58,490 nt of DNA, taken from assembly GCA_964450705.1 (NCBI GenBank), contig CAYVDB010000001.1, positions 1-58,490 on the forward strand. The letters run 5' to 3'. This DNA is from CAYVDB01 sp964450705. Its GTDB lineage: Bacteria > Patescibacteriota > Minisyncoccia > Phycocordibacterales > Zambryskibacteraceae. The notes below the pieces were generated by a model that had not been told where the DNA came from, made no database searches, and saw nothing but the letters and a program-made list of their open reading frames with translations. The translations under genes and the position numbers were made by a program. This document shows, piece after piece, positions 40,001 to 48,564 of this stretch; the stretch's first letter is position 1; the number at the start of each line of letters is the position of its first letter.

Positions 40001-40509
40001 GGCCAACGGTACAAAAGCTCTCATTAGAGGATGAAGCAGAGCTTTCTCTTATGAAAGATTTACGTCTACTCGTCTCTGACGTATTAGAAGAACGCGCTAA
40101 ACAAAATATTAAGATTCGCCAACCGCTCCGCTTAGTAACTATTAAGGATGATAGGTTCCGAGACAAAAAAGATCTTGTCCAAGTCCTTCTCGATGAGGTA
40201 AATGTGAAAGACGCAACGTTTGATGGTGATATTCCATCTCCAATTCTTCTTGATACAACTATAGATGAGTCTCTCGAAAAAGAAGGAGAAATGAGGGAAT
40301 TTGTTCGCGCACTTCAGGAGCTACGAAAAAAACAGGAGCTTGTTCCAAGTGACGAGGTTGTTATTCGTGTTACAGTCAGTCAGTTTGGCAAAGAGGTGCT
40401 CAGTCTTTTTGGTAATGAAATAAAAAGGATTTGTAATGCTCGCGAAATAATTATTACTAATGAAGAAGGGACAGAGAGTTTTTCTAGTGCAACCTTAGAG
40501 AAGGTATGA
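37033..40509 (+). CDS. ileS: Isoleucyl-tRNA synthetase with an inserted histidine-phosphatase domain
   Basis: 1158 residues from the ATG at 37033. IleRS parts: EGPPTANGRPGIHHLE (HIGH equivalent, near 66-69), the editing-domain TTPWTLPGN and GTGIVHTAVMYGQDDFE, ISRERYWGTPLP, VLDVWFDSGAMPFAQ, QTRGWFYTL and KMSKSRGN near 806. Between about residues 503 and 700 lies a whole histidine-phosphatase domain: FIRHGESEHN (R511, H512), SPFFRTKQTAEII (R563), REYNFGDYNG (E590) and VVTHGIG (H653), so all catalytic residues are present. It sits just before LHRPYIDEI, the place of the zinc-hairpin insertion in related synthetases. The frame is open upstream to 36661, but those bases are the 36482 gene and its terminator. 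It overlaps recO by four bases. Confidence 0.96.
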   Translation: MAKNIDQEVNLEKDAILKIQNSIPLEEEKTLKFWKDNKVFEQTILKDAPKGDFVFYEGPPTANGRPGIHHLESRAFKDLFPRYKTMQGYRVLRKAGWDTHGLPVELEVEKQIGVSSKKEIEKYGIARFNEECKKSVWKYVDEWERFTERIGYWVDLKNPYITYTAPYIESVWNIVSHVEKKDLLYKDYKVVPWCPRCGTALSSHELAQGYALVKDLSVYVLLESFDNDEYFSAWTTTPWTLPGNVALAVGENIEYSLIVIEGKKIWMAKDRAEVLFADAEIIKSSLGRDLIGRKYKPLYPFLKELLPKDQEGKVEKAWKIYPAKFVTTEDGTGIVHTAVMYGQDDFELGTEVGLPKFHLVDETGHFIPGTGVFSGRFVKDEEVAIDVIKDLAHRGILLKKEKYEHSYPFCWRCKTPLIYYARDSWYIKMSLLRDELVKENQSINWEPLYTRDGRFGEWLREVKDWAISRERYWGTPLPLWVSEDGAREVISSIDELKSKTKTRRNHFIFIRHGESEHNALNIISADEKDNFHLTSKGKEESEQIAEFLSKKKVDALFTSPFFRTKQTAEIIGNKLGIALSEIIVDGRLREYNFGDYNGAPFSSFLEYEESHISSYDTPVVGGESYLDAKKRFGDFLYDIDSRYENSTIVVVTHGIGLEVIEAVVEGADMKRSKELIDKASFPPGSIFQFDFIPLPHNSLYELDLHRPYIDEIVLHDGKGKEFRRVREVLDVWFDSGAMPFAQHHYPFENKTWVDGKGFPADFICEAIDQTRGWFYTLHAIGALLGKGKAFKNVICLGHILDKEGQKMSKSRGNTVNPWEKIDYYGADVLRFWMYSVNQPGESKNFDERSVEDIVKKVFNLLLNTLSFYELYKGSQVEGPIEESKHPLDRWIVISLRQLITDVTLALDTYKALEATRALRDFIGDLSQWYVRRSRDRFKGEDREDSSHAVKTLRYVLQEISKLLAPMTPFLAEYVYQRVTPTLLSVHLEPWPTVQKLSLEDEAELSLMKDLRLLVSDVLEERAKQNIKIRQPLRLVTIKDDRFRDKKDLVQVLLDEVNVKDATFDGDIPSPILLDTTIDESLEKEGEMREFVRALQELRKKQELVPSDEVVIRVTVSQFGKEVLSLFGNEIKRICNAREIIITNEEGTESFSSATLEKV

Positions 40510-41099
40510 GTTATCATATCTACACTACAGAGGCTTTTGTTTTACAAAGTTTACCCCATAGAGAAAATGACGGATTTTTCCGTGTCTTTACCCGAGATCT
40601 TGGTCTTATAGGGGCTTCTGCGAAAGGCGTAAAGCGTCCTCATTCTAAGCTTGCCCTAGGCCTTTACTCTGGTTCTCACGCAAACATATCTTTATTGCGA
40701 GGCAAATCTTCTTGGAGGATTGTTGGAGTAGATCCGCTTTCTGATACTTCGCGGATTTTCCCGTCTCTTTCCGAGCAAAAAAAGATATGGTTTCGATTTT
40801 TAAATACAGTGAAGTTTTTTATCAAAGGAGAGGAGAAAAATAATTCTATTTTTGAACACGCGATTCTTTTTAAAAAAGCTTTAGAAAGAAGAATTTTTTC
40901 CTTAGAGGAGCTGTTCATATTAGAGTGCATAGCAGTATTTTCTTTAATGTCTTTTTTAGGATATGGCACTCGTCGTGCAGAATATGAATTTATGAACTTA
41001 GAAGATCCGTTTACTGATCAAACAATATCCCAAGTTCTTAAATTTAAAAGCCTATTAGTTGAGGATATAAATACCGCATTCCGTGCAAGTCAGATGTGA
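40506..41099 (+). CDS. recO: DNA repair protein RecO
   Basis: 197 residues. The N-terminal OB fold reads YTTEAFVLQSLPHRENDGFFRVFTRDLGLIGASAKGVKRPHSKL, typical of RecO, followed by a helical C-terminal domain with IFSLEELFILECIAVFSLMSFLGY. The zinc finger seen in many RecO proteins is missing. RecO loads RecA on gaps with RecR. The ATG overlaps the ileS stop by four bases. Confidence 0.87.
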   Translation: MSYHIYTTEAFVLQSLPHRENDGFFRVFTRDLGLIGASAKGVKRPHSKLALGLYSGSHANISLLRGKSSWRIVGVDPLSDTSRIFPSLSEQKKIWFRFLNTVKFFIKGEEKNNSIFEHAILFKKALERRIFSLEELFILECIAVFSLMSFLGYGTRRAEYEFMNLEDPFTDQTISQVLKFKSLLVEDINTAFRASQM

Positions 41100-41126
41100 T
41101 TTCATATTGTATAATCATCTCTATCT

Positions 41127-43049
41127 ATGAGTGAAAATAACCATATTAATCGCCTTGAGCAGGATCTTTACTCAAGAAAGCATAAGGATATTCCTCATGA
41201 TGATCGTTCTCCGATAACCCCAGCCGACTTTGAAGTAGAAAAAAAGTGGAACGACAAAGAAACAGTTGAGGAGCTTATTCAGGCAGAAAAATTAAAAGCT
41301 CTTGAAGAACGCGGGGGTGGTTTCAAGAAGTTATTGTGGGGATCGGCTATTTTTTGTTTGCTCGCGGTTTTCGTTGCGCTCTTTATGTTTTTTGGAGGTG
41401 GGAATCTTGTTTCAGCGAATAATATTGATATTCAAGTGGTTGGCCCAACAAGTATCTCCGGAGGGGAAGAGTTGTCTCTTGATATTGTGATTAAAAATGG
41501 GAATAGAGCGAATCTCGAAGGGGTGAATCTGATTGTGTTATATCCAGATGGGACTAGAGTTTCAGGGAAGCCTTCTGAACCGCTTGAACGTGAGAGGCAA
41601 ACTGTAGGAACCGTTCCTGCTCGCGGTGAAGTTCGAAAAACAGTAAAGTCTATACTTTTTGGTGAAAAAGAAAGTATAAAAGAGCTCTCTATTAGTCTTG
41701 AATATCGAGTTCAAGGTTCGAGCGCTACTTTCTTTAAAGATAAGAAACATGAAATTGCGATTAAGTCATCGCCCATTATCGTTACAATAAAGAATCCTTC
41801 AGAGGTTAACTCTAATCAAGATATTGAATTTGTAATTGATCTTGCTTCCAACAGTGGAGAGGTACTTGAGAACGCTTTATTTAAGGCGGAATATCCTTTT
41901 GGATTTTCATATAGCGATAGTAATCCAAAGCCATTTCGAGATAATAATCTCTGGAGCATAGGAACCATGGCACCAAACGATACTAAAACAATTAGGATTC
42001 GAGGCAAACTCCAAGGGCAAAATGAAGAGGAGCGGACATTCAGGTTTTCAACTGGGATAGCAAATCCAGAGAGGGAAGAAGAACTAGGGGCTATATTCTC
42101 AATACTTTCTCAATCAATAAAAATTCGCAGACCATTTTTGGCAATCGACCTCTCGCTTAATGGGGACATGAGTGATATGGTCGTAGTTCCGCCTGGTCAA
42201 CGAATACAAAGTAATCTTGTTTGGACAAATAATCTTTCTGAGCAAATTCTTGATGGAAGAGTCGAAGTGAAGCTTCAGGGAGGTGCATTTGATCGATCGT
42301 CCGTGTCTGTCTCCGGCGGTGGGTACTATCGTTCGCTTGATAATACGATTATCTGGGAAAAATCGGTAAATAAAGATCTAACAAGTATTGAACCAGGTGG
42401 TAAGGGAGTAGTTAATTTTACATTTTCTCCACTTGCTTCCATTCCAGGAAATCAGAACGAACAGATAACTGTTACTGCAACAGTTTCTGGTACTCAGATT
42501 AATGATCTTGGAAAGCCAGAAATTGTTAAAACCGACGTTTTACGTTCTGTAAAATTATCTTCAAATACTAACCTCACAGCAAAAAGCGCTCGTAGCATTG
42601 GTCCATTTGAAAATAGCGGGCCTATCCCCCCACGAGCTGATCAGGAGACTACATATACAATAATTTGGAGTCTTACAAATACTTTAAATACGATTTCGCA
42701 GATGCAGGTTAAAGCAGAGCTTCCTCCTTATGTGAAGTGGACCGGTCTCACTGACCCAAACGTTGAGAGCATCACATACAACGATAATACCAGAGAGGTT
42801 TTATGGAATGTTGGTGATTTGCGTTCAGGTACAGGATTCTCAACAAGTCCTCGAGAGGTTGCCTTCCAGGTTATTGTCGAGCCTTCGCTTTCTCAGGTCG
42901 GTAATGGAATATCAATTCTCGAAACATCGGTATTTTCTGGTATGGATAGGTTTACCGGAAAGACTGTTACTGGAAATGCGCCAGCTGTTACGACTCGTTT
43001 TATTGGAGATCCTATCTACCGACAAGGGGATGAGCGAGTTGAAAAGTAG
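41127..43049 (+). CDS. Large membrane-anchored surface protein with Ig-like repeats
   Basis: 640 residues. A charged ~65-residue N-terminus (many Lys/Glu/Asp) lies before one membrane helix at about 73-91. The rest is extracellular and built of beta-sandwich repeats: IDIQVVGPTSISGGEELSLDIVIKN, ITIKNPSEVNSNQDIEFVIDL, LVWTNNLSEQILDGRVEVKL and TYTIIWSLTNTLN, which resemble DUF11/conserved-repeat and Ig-like modules. Topology is N-in, C-out. The role may be in cell-surface structure or host contact (inference). TATAAT ends 11 bases before the ATG. Confidence 0.75.
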   Translation: MSENNHINRLEQDLYSRKHKDIPHDDRSPITPADFEVEKKWNDKETVEELIQAEKLKALEERGGGFKKLLWGSAIFCLLAVFVALFMFFGGGNLVSANNIDIQVVGPTSISGGEELSLDIVIKNGNRANLEGVNLIVLYPDGTRVSGKPSEPLERERQTVGTVPARGEVRKTVKSILFGEKESIKELSISLEYRVQGSSATFFKDKKHEIAIKSSPIIVTIKNPSEVNSNQDIEFVIDLASNSGEVLENALFKAEYPFGFSYSDSNPKPFRDNNLWSIGTMAPNDTKTIRIRGKLQGQNEEERTFRFSTGIANPEREEELGAIFSILSQSIKIRRPFLAIDLSLNGDMSDMVVVPPGQRIQSNLVWTNNLSEQILDGRVEVKLQGGAFDRSSVSVSGGGYYRSLDNTIIWEKSVNKDLTSIEPGGKGVVNFTFSPLASIPGNQNEQITVTATVSGTQINDLGKPEIVKTDVLRSVKLSSNTNLTAKSARSIGPFENSGPIPPRADQETTYTIIWSLTNTLNTISQMQVKAELPPYVKWTGLTDPNVESITYNDNTREVLWNVGDLRSGTGFSTSPREVAFQVIVEPSLSQVGNGISILETSVFSGMDRFTGKTVTGNAPAVTTRFIGDPIYRQGDERVEK

Positions 43050-43072
43050 TTTCTTTCAAGTACCATAGCGAC

Positions 43073-44395
43073 ATGACATCTCACTATACCGAAGACCATA
43101 TGGAAAAAGTCGTTGCCCTAGCGAAACGGCGAGGCTTTATATTTCAAGGCTCTGAAATATATGGCGGTCTTGCGGGGACTTGGGATTATGGCCCTTTAGG
43201 GGTTCTTTTGAAGGAAAATTTAAAAAGTTTCTGGAGAAAGAGTTTTATTACGTCTCGAGAAGATATGTATGAGATCGACGCCGCCCTTTTAATGAACAGT
43301 AAAGTTTGGGAGGCGAGCGGCCATGTAAGCGGATTTTCTGATCCTTTGGTTGAATGCGGAAAATGTAAACGCAGGTTTAGGGCCGATACACTAGATGACG
43401 ATAAGGTGTGTGCAGAATGTGGTGGCCCACTTAGTGAGGCTCGTCAATTTAATATGATGTTCAAAACAAACATTGGAGCATCAGAAGACGGTTCTTCTGT
43501 ATCGTACTTGCGACCAGAAACTGCTCAAGGAATGTTTGTTAATTTTAAAAATATCCTCGACACATTTCATCCAAAATTGCCATTTGGAATGGCTCAAATT
43601 GGTAAGGCGTTCAGAAATGAAATTGCCCCACGTGATTTTATCTTTAGAGCTCGTGAGTTTGAACAGATGGAAATTGAATACTTTACCCATGAAAAAGAAT
43701 GGGAAAAGTACTTTGAAGAATGGCGTTTACACATGAAATCTTGGATGAAGAACATCGGGCTTTCAGAAGATCGAATTCATGAAGTAGAAGTTTCTTCTGA
43801 AGACAGAGCTCACTATTCTAAGCGTACAATCGATTTTGAATACGACTTTCCCTTTGGGAGAAAGGAGCTTTATGGTCTTGCGTATCGAACTGATTTTGAT
43901 TTACGTAATCATCAGGCCTCTTCGCAAGTATCTCTTGAGTATTTTGACGAGAATTCAAAGGAAAGATTTATTCCGCATGTTATCGAGCCAACCTTTGGCC
44001 TTGATCGAACCGTACTCGCTATTTTATGTGAAGCATACACTGAGGATTCTCTCGGAGAGGATGTTCGTAGTTTTCTTAAGCTTCGTCCTCATCTTGCACC
44101 AATTCAGGTTGCTGTTTTCCCTCTTCTCAAAAACAAACCAGAGCTTGTCGAAAAAGCTCGAGAAGTCTTCTCGTTAATAAAGAGAGACATTCCTAATACG
44201 GCCTTTGATGATAATGGTAATATTGGCAAGCGATACAGAAGGCAAGATGAGATAGGGACGCCATTTTGCGTTACGGTTGATTTTGAGTCATTAGATGGAG
44301 ACACAGTAACTGTTCGCCAAAGGGATAGTGGCGCACAGGAGCGCGTTTCGCTCGAACAACTAAAAACTTACCTTTCTGGTTTCACTATTGAATAG
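43073..44395 (+). CDS. glyS: Glycyl-tRNA synthetase, homodimeric type
   Basis: 440 residues. Class II motifs: motif 1 region FWRKSFI, motif 2 GKAFRNEIAPRDFIFRAREFEQMEIEYF, motif 3 IEPTFGLDRTVLA, with the C-terminal anticodon-binding domain. Residues GGLAGTWDYGPLG are typical of alpha2 GlyRS. A zinc-type cluster CGKCKRRF...CAECGGP is present. TTGAAA-16-TACCAT ends six bases before the ATG, so the mRNA should be leaderless. Confidence 0.97.
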   Translation: MTSHYTEDHMEKVVALAKRRGFIFQGSEIYGGLAGTWDYGPLGVLLKENLKSFWRKSFITSREDMYEIDAALLMNSKVWEASGHVSGFSDPLVECGKCKRRFRADTLDDDKVCAECGGPLSEARQFNMMFKTNIGASEDGSSVSYLRPETAQGMFVNFKNILDTFHPKLPFGMAQIGKAFRNEIAPRDFIFRAREFEQMEIEYFTHEKEWEKYFEEWRLHMKSWMKNIGLSEDRIHEVEVSSEDRAHYSKRTIDFEYDFPFGRKELYGLAYRTDFDLRNHQASSQVSLEYFDENSKERFIPHVIEPTFGLDRTVLAILCEAYTEDSLGEDVRSFLKLRPHLAPIQVAVFPLLKNKPELVEKAREVFSLIKRDIPNTAFDDNGNIGKRYRRQDEIGTPFCVTVDFESLDGDTVTVRQRDSGAQERVSLEQLKTYLSGFTIE

Positions 44396-44442
44396 ATCGG
44401 CCTCTCTTTGTACTATGGGGATGTTCTCTCTAGGGAGGAGCC

Positions 44443-44706
44443 ATGCGTCTATTAGGTGCGAGACAGAGACCCCGTTACGAGCTCAATCAAAAACTCATTC
44501 TCGAAGAGAGGAGGAAGCGAGAAGAAAAAGAAATCTCGAAAGTTGACCAAGCAGCGCGGATGATTGTTCGAGACGGTCTCGAGCATATCGATAGGATCTA
44601 CAGGGAAGTTTTTGGTGTAGGCCTGATTGATCCTTCCGTTGCGACAAAGATCGACAAACGGGTTCGGGAGTTTCGTTCTCGCCCAAGCTTGATCCCTGAC
44701 TACTAG
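44443..44706 (+). CDS. Small charged protein of unknown function (single-gene cassette)
   Basis: 87 residues, almost wholly charged helix: ELNQKLILEERRKREEKEI followed by VDQAARMIVRDGLEHIDRIYREVFG and a C-terminal basic tail. No family recognised. AGGGAGGAGCC gives a strong ribosome-binding site before the ATG. Its stop codon sits inside the terminator stem. Codon use is C-richer than glyS and the protease beside it. Confidence 0.6.
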   Translation: MRLLGARQRPRYELNQKLILEERRKREEKEISKVDQAARMIVRDGLEHIDRIYREVFGVGLIDPSVATKIDKRVREFRSRPSLIPDY

Positions 44707-44728
44707 TTTCGACTAGTAGTCTTTTTTT
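44698..44728 (+). terminator. Terminator of the 44443 gene
   Basis: GACTACTAG and CTAGTAGTC pair around TTTCGA, followed by seven T residues. The stop codon TAG lies in the 5' arm. Confidence 0.92.
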
Positions 44729-44747
44729 ATGGTAGACTCATTGCGTC

Positions 44748-46016
44748 ATGAAAATTATACGAAAAAAATTGAAAAGCGGGCTGCGACTCATAATGGTTCC
44801 AACAAAAGATAGCCCTACGGTAACGGCTCTCGTTATGGTTGAAGCAGGGTCAAAGTATGAGACAAAATCTCAAAACGGAATATCTCATTTTTTGGAACAC
44901 ATGTGCTTCAAGGGAACAAGGCGTCGTCCGCGATCGCTTGATATTTCTCACGAGCTTGATGCTCTTGGTGCAGAAAGTAATGCATTCACAAGTTTTGAAT
45001 ATACAGGTTACTACGCCAAAGCAAGTTCAAAGCACGTCGGGCCACTTATTGACGTTGTCTCTGATATATACCTCAACCCGCAATTTCCTAAAGAAGAGAT
45101 CGAAAAGGAAAAAGGAGTGATTCTTGAGGAGATGCATATGTATGAAGATTTGCCACAAAGAAAAGTTCAGGAAGTCTTTACTTCACTTTTATATGGTAAT
45201 CAACCTGCGGGGTGGACTATTCTAGGAGAAAAAGATGTTATAAGAAACGCGAAACAAAAAGATTTTATAAACTACCGAAAAGATCATTATGTAGCCTCTG
45301 CTACTGTAGTAATTTTGGCGGGGAACTTTGACACTAGAAAGGCTACTCTTTTAGTTGAGAATGCATTTAAGGATATTCCAAGGGGTCCAAAAAAAGGCAA
45401 GAAGAAAGTAGTTGAGAAGCAACAGAAACCAGCTCTTTTGGTTTTCAAGAAAAATACTGATCAGACTCATATCGTTCTCGGGTTTCGGGGATTTTCGGTT
45501 GGCGATAAAAGAGGTCCAGCACTTCATGTTTTAAATGCGCTTCTTGGTTCAGGGATGAGCTCTCGGCTCTTCCAAAAGCTTCGAGAGGAAATGGGTGTGG
45601 GATATTATGTGCGTTCGGGGATAGATGAGCTTTCGGACCATGGATTTCTAGCTATTTCAACAGGGGTTGATAAGACACGATTGGAAGAAGTTGTCCAAGC
45701 GATTATAGATCTTGTGAAAGAGTGTAAGAATACTCTTCCATCGAAAGTTGAGCTTGAAAAAGCAAAAGAATCAATGATCGGAGGATTTTTAATGGGCCTA
45801 GAGTCTTCGGATTCTGTAGCCATGTTTGTTGCGGATCAAGAAATTCTAAAGAGAAAGGTGGAATCTCCTCAAGAGATTGAGAAGAAGATACGAAAAGTGA
45901 CAGCAAAGCAAGTCCAGGATGTGGCTTCTCAGGTCTTTTCTAATGAGAACCTAAACCTTGCGGTTGTAGGTGATGTTGGTGACGTATCCCGTATACAAAA
46001 GATTTTAAAACTATAG
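44748..46016 (+). CDS. M16-family zinc protease
   Basis: 422 residues. The inverted zinc motif HFLEH is at about residues 48-52 and the third ligand Glu lies in EKEKGVILEEMHMYED near 125. The R/Y pair of the C-terminal half is seen near LLGSGMSSRLFQKLREEMGVGYYVRSG. Similar to YmxG/PqqL-type processing peptidases; secreted or cytoplasmic placement is unclear as no signal peptide is visible. ATG follows TAGACT by nine bases. Confidence 0.94.
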   Translation: MKIIRKKLKSGLRLIMVPTKDSPTVTALVMVEAGSKYETKSQNGISHFLEHMCFKGTRRRPRSLDISHELDALGAESNAFTSFEYTGYYAKASSKHVGPLIDVVSDIYLNPQFPKEEIEKEKGVILEEMHMYEDLPQRKVQEVFTSLLYGNQPAGWTILGEKDVIRNAKQKDFINYRKDHYVASATVVILAGNFDTRKATLLVENAFKDIPRGPKKGKKKVVEKQQKPALLVFKKNTDQTHIVLGFRGFSVGDKRGPALHVLNALLGSGMSSRLFQKLREEMGVGYYVRSGIDELSDHGFLAISTGVDKTRLEEVVQAIIDLVKECKNTLPSKVELEKAKESMIGGFLMGLESSDSVAMFVADQEILKRKVESPQEIEKKIRKVTAKQVQDVASQVFSNENLNLAVVGDVGDVSRIQKILKL

Positions 46017-46039
46017 ACCTAGTGGTACTATAAGCATAT

Positions 46040-47092
46040 ATGCCACGCAATACTTCCGGAACCGTACTTTCTATAAGCACTGGAACAATTGTTCGAACAG
46101 TGCTTGTCATTCTATTTTTCTATTTTCTTTATTTTGTTCGTGATGTTGTCCTGGTAGTTCTCTCGGCGATTGTTATTGCTTCAGCTGTTGAACCTGGTAC
46201 CCGTTGGTTTGGGCAGAGAAACGTTTCTCGAGTTCCAGCAGTCCTCTCAATATATATAGCTGCCGCGGCTCTTCTTGTTTCGATTTTTTATTTTTTTCTA
46301 ATTCCTCTTATTGGAGAATCAGCAAGCTTGCTCGAGACTTTGCCAAATTACTCTAGGTCAGTTGCAACCGGAGAGGCGAGTGGAGAAGGTTTTCTTAACG
46401 GGTTTTCTGATAGTTTTTCTCTTTCCGCAATTATTGAAACTGTAAATAAGGCTTTGGTAAGTTTTTCTTCAGGTTTTGTTGGCACCATTGATGTGGTCTT
46501 CGGTGGTATTGTGAGTTTCTTCTTGATTGTAGTTCTTTCTTTTTATCTTGCCGTTCAAGAAGATGGGGTGGGTAAGTTTTTACGCATCGTTACTCCTCTT
46601 AAACATGAGAAGTATTTGATTGATCTTTGGAGTCGATCAAAGGAAAAGATTGGATTGTGGATGCAAGGGCAACTTCTACTATCGGTTATTGTTGCTGTGC
46701 TTGTATTTCTTGGCCTTACTTTATTGGGCGTAAAGAACGCTCTTCTACTTGCGGTTCTCGCAGGAATTTTTGAGCTCATTCCACTTTTCGGGTCATTTCT
46801 TGCAGCTGCGCCTGCAATACTTCTTGCTTTTGCGGATGGCGGTTTAAGTCTCGCCCTTCTTGTTACCGGTCTTTTTGTAATTATTAATCAATTTGAAGGA
46901 CAACTCATATATCCGCTTGTGGTTAAGAAAGTCGTTGGAGTCCCCCCAATTATTTCCATACTTGCCATTGTTATCGGCGGCAAGCTTGCTGGCTTCTTAG
47001 GTATTCTTCTTTCTGTTCCAATTGCAGCCGTATTTATGGAGCTTGTAAACGATCTGGAAAAAAGTAAACTACGAGAAAAAGGCACTGAATAA
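46040..47092 (+). CDS. AI-2E (PerM/YhhT)-family membrane protein
   Basis: 350 residues with about eight membrane helices. The family segments SFFLIVVLSFYLAVQEDG, GQLLLSVIVAVLVFLGLTLLGVKNALLLAVLAGIFELIPLFGSFLAAAPA and QFEGQLIYPLVVKKVVGVPP are all present. Family members export small molecules or act in pH/ion responses. It precedes metG by nine bases. Confidence 0.92.
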   Translation: MPRNTSGTVLSISTGTIVRTVLVILFFYFLYFVRDVVLVVLSAIVIASAVEPGTRWFGQRNVSRVPAVLSIYIAAAALLVSIFYFFLIPLIGESASLLETLPNYSRSVATGEASGEGFLNGFSDSFSLSAIIETVNKALVSFSSGFVGTIDVVFGGIVSFFLIVVLSFYLAVQEDGVGKFLRIVTPLKHEKYLIDLWSRSKEKIGLWMQGQLLLSVIVAVLVFLGLTLLGVKNALLLAVLAGIFELIPLFGSFLAAAPAILLAFADGGLSLALLVTGLFVIINQFEGQLIYPLVVKKVVGVPPIISILAIVIGGKLAGFLGILLSVPIAAVFMELVNDLEKSKLREKGTE

Positions 47093-47100
47093 TAGTTTCT

Positions 47101-48564
47101 ATGACAATTTCTTCTCGGAACAAGGCGTTCTATATTACGACAACGCTTCCATACGTAAATGCCGAACCTCATATTGGTTTTGCAATGGAGCTTATTCGGG
47201 CCGACATTATTGCTCGTTTCAAGAAATCTCAAGGATTCGAGGTGTTCTTTAATACCGGCACTGATGAGCATGGCCAAAAATTGTTTGACGCCGCGACAAA
47301 AGCAGGTAGAGATGTAAAAGAATACGTTGATCAATACGCCTCTAATTTCAAAGACCTTACTCCTCTTTTGGGAGTATCTGAGGACATTCATTTTGTTAGA
47401 ACGACAGATGCGGTTCACGAAAGGGCAGCGCAAGAATTTTGGAAGAGAGTTTACGACGCCGGTTATATTTATAAAAAAAACTATACCGCAAAGTACTGTG
47501 TGGGCTGTGAAGAAAATAAGACAGAGTCAGAATTAAAAGATGGGCACTGTAGTATTCATCCTAATCTTGATATACAGATTCTTAACGAAGAGAATTATTT
47601 CTTTAAGTTTAGCGAATTTGGAACTAAGCTTTTGGAGCTTTATGATAAGGCCGAACAAGAGGGGAGAAGTTTTGTTGTGCCAGATTTCCGCCTGAATGAA
47701 ATGCGGGAGTTTGTGAAAAGGGGCCTTGAAGATTTCAGTATTTCACGTTTGAGATCAAAGATGTCCTGGGGAGTTCCTGTGCCAAATGATTCCGAGCATG
47801 TGATGTATGTGTGGTTTGATGCCCTAGTAAGCTATATTTCAACTCTAGGTTGGCCGGATAATAGCATCCAATTTGAAACTTTCTGGACACAAGGGACACC
47901 TGTTCAGTATTGCGGAAAAGACAATACTCGTTTTCAATCTGTTATGTGGCAGGCAATGCTTATGGCCGCTGGCCTTCCTAATAGCCACACTATTGTAGTT
48001 GACGGTTTTATTACTAGTGGAGGACAGAAGATGAGCAAGAGTCTTGGCAATGTAATAAATCCTCGCGAAATCGTTGAAGAATATGGCGCTGATGCTTTGA
48101 GATATTTTGTTGCCCGTGAATTTTCTACTTTTGAAGACTCGGATTTTACAAAGGAAAGATTTAAAGAGGCATACAATGCAAATCTTGCAAATGGTATTGG
48201 CAACCTCACGAGCCGAATTATGAAAATGGCAAGTGATAACTTAGATAATCCTGTTGATATTTCGAATAATCAAATTTACCCGGAGTTTATTGGATCTTTG
48301 GAGAAGTTTGAAATTGGAAAGGCGGCTGATATTGTATGGCAGCAGATTTCAGCCCTTGATCTTATGATTCAAACAGAAATGCCTTTTAAACTTATAAAAA
48401 CTGATTTAGAAAAAGGCAAAAAGATAATATCGGATTTGGTTTTGCAATTGCATAAGATATCTTTAATGCTAATACCGATTTTACCTTTGACATCCGAAAG
48501 GATTATTCATTGTATTAAAGCTAATAAGATCCCAGAAGCACCTCTCTTTTCTAGAAAAGATTAA
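47101..48564 (+). CDS. metG: Methionyl-tRNA synthetase without C-terminal tRNA-binding domain
   Basis: 487 residues. TTTLPYVNAEPHIGFAMELIRAD holds the HIGH motif near 22-25, FFNTGTDEHGQK the substrate pocket, CVGCEENKTESE the zinc knuckle (with half of its cysteines), and GGQKMSKSLGN the KMSKS loop near 310. The anticodon helical domain follows, and the protein ends without the OB domain, which occurs as a separate gene at 15759. The stop overlaps tatD by one base. Confidence 0.97.
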   Translation: MTISSRNKAFYITTTLPYVNAEPHIGFAMELIRADIIARFKKSQGFEVFFNTGTDEHGQKLFDAATKAGRDVKEYVDQYASNFKDLTPLLGVSEDIHFVRTTDAVHERAAQEFWKRVYDAGYIYKKNYTAKYCVGCEENKTESELKDGHCSIHPNLDIQILNEENYFFKFSEFGTKLLELYDKAEQEGRSFVVPDFRLNEMREFVKRGLEDFSISRLRSKMSWGVPVPNDSEHVMYVWFDALVSYISTLGWPDNSIQFETFWTQGTPVQYCGKDNTRFQSVMWQAMLMAAGLPNSHTIVVDGFITSGGQKMSKSLGNVINPREIVEEYGADALRYFVAREFSTFEDSDFTKERFKEAYNANLANGIGNLTSRIMKMASDNLDNPVDISNNQIYPEFIGSLEKFEIGKAADIVWQQISALDLMIQTEMPFKLIKTDLEKGKKIISDLVLQLHKISLMLIPILPLTSERIIHCIKANKIPEAPLFSRKD

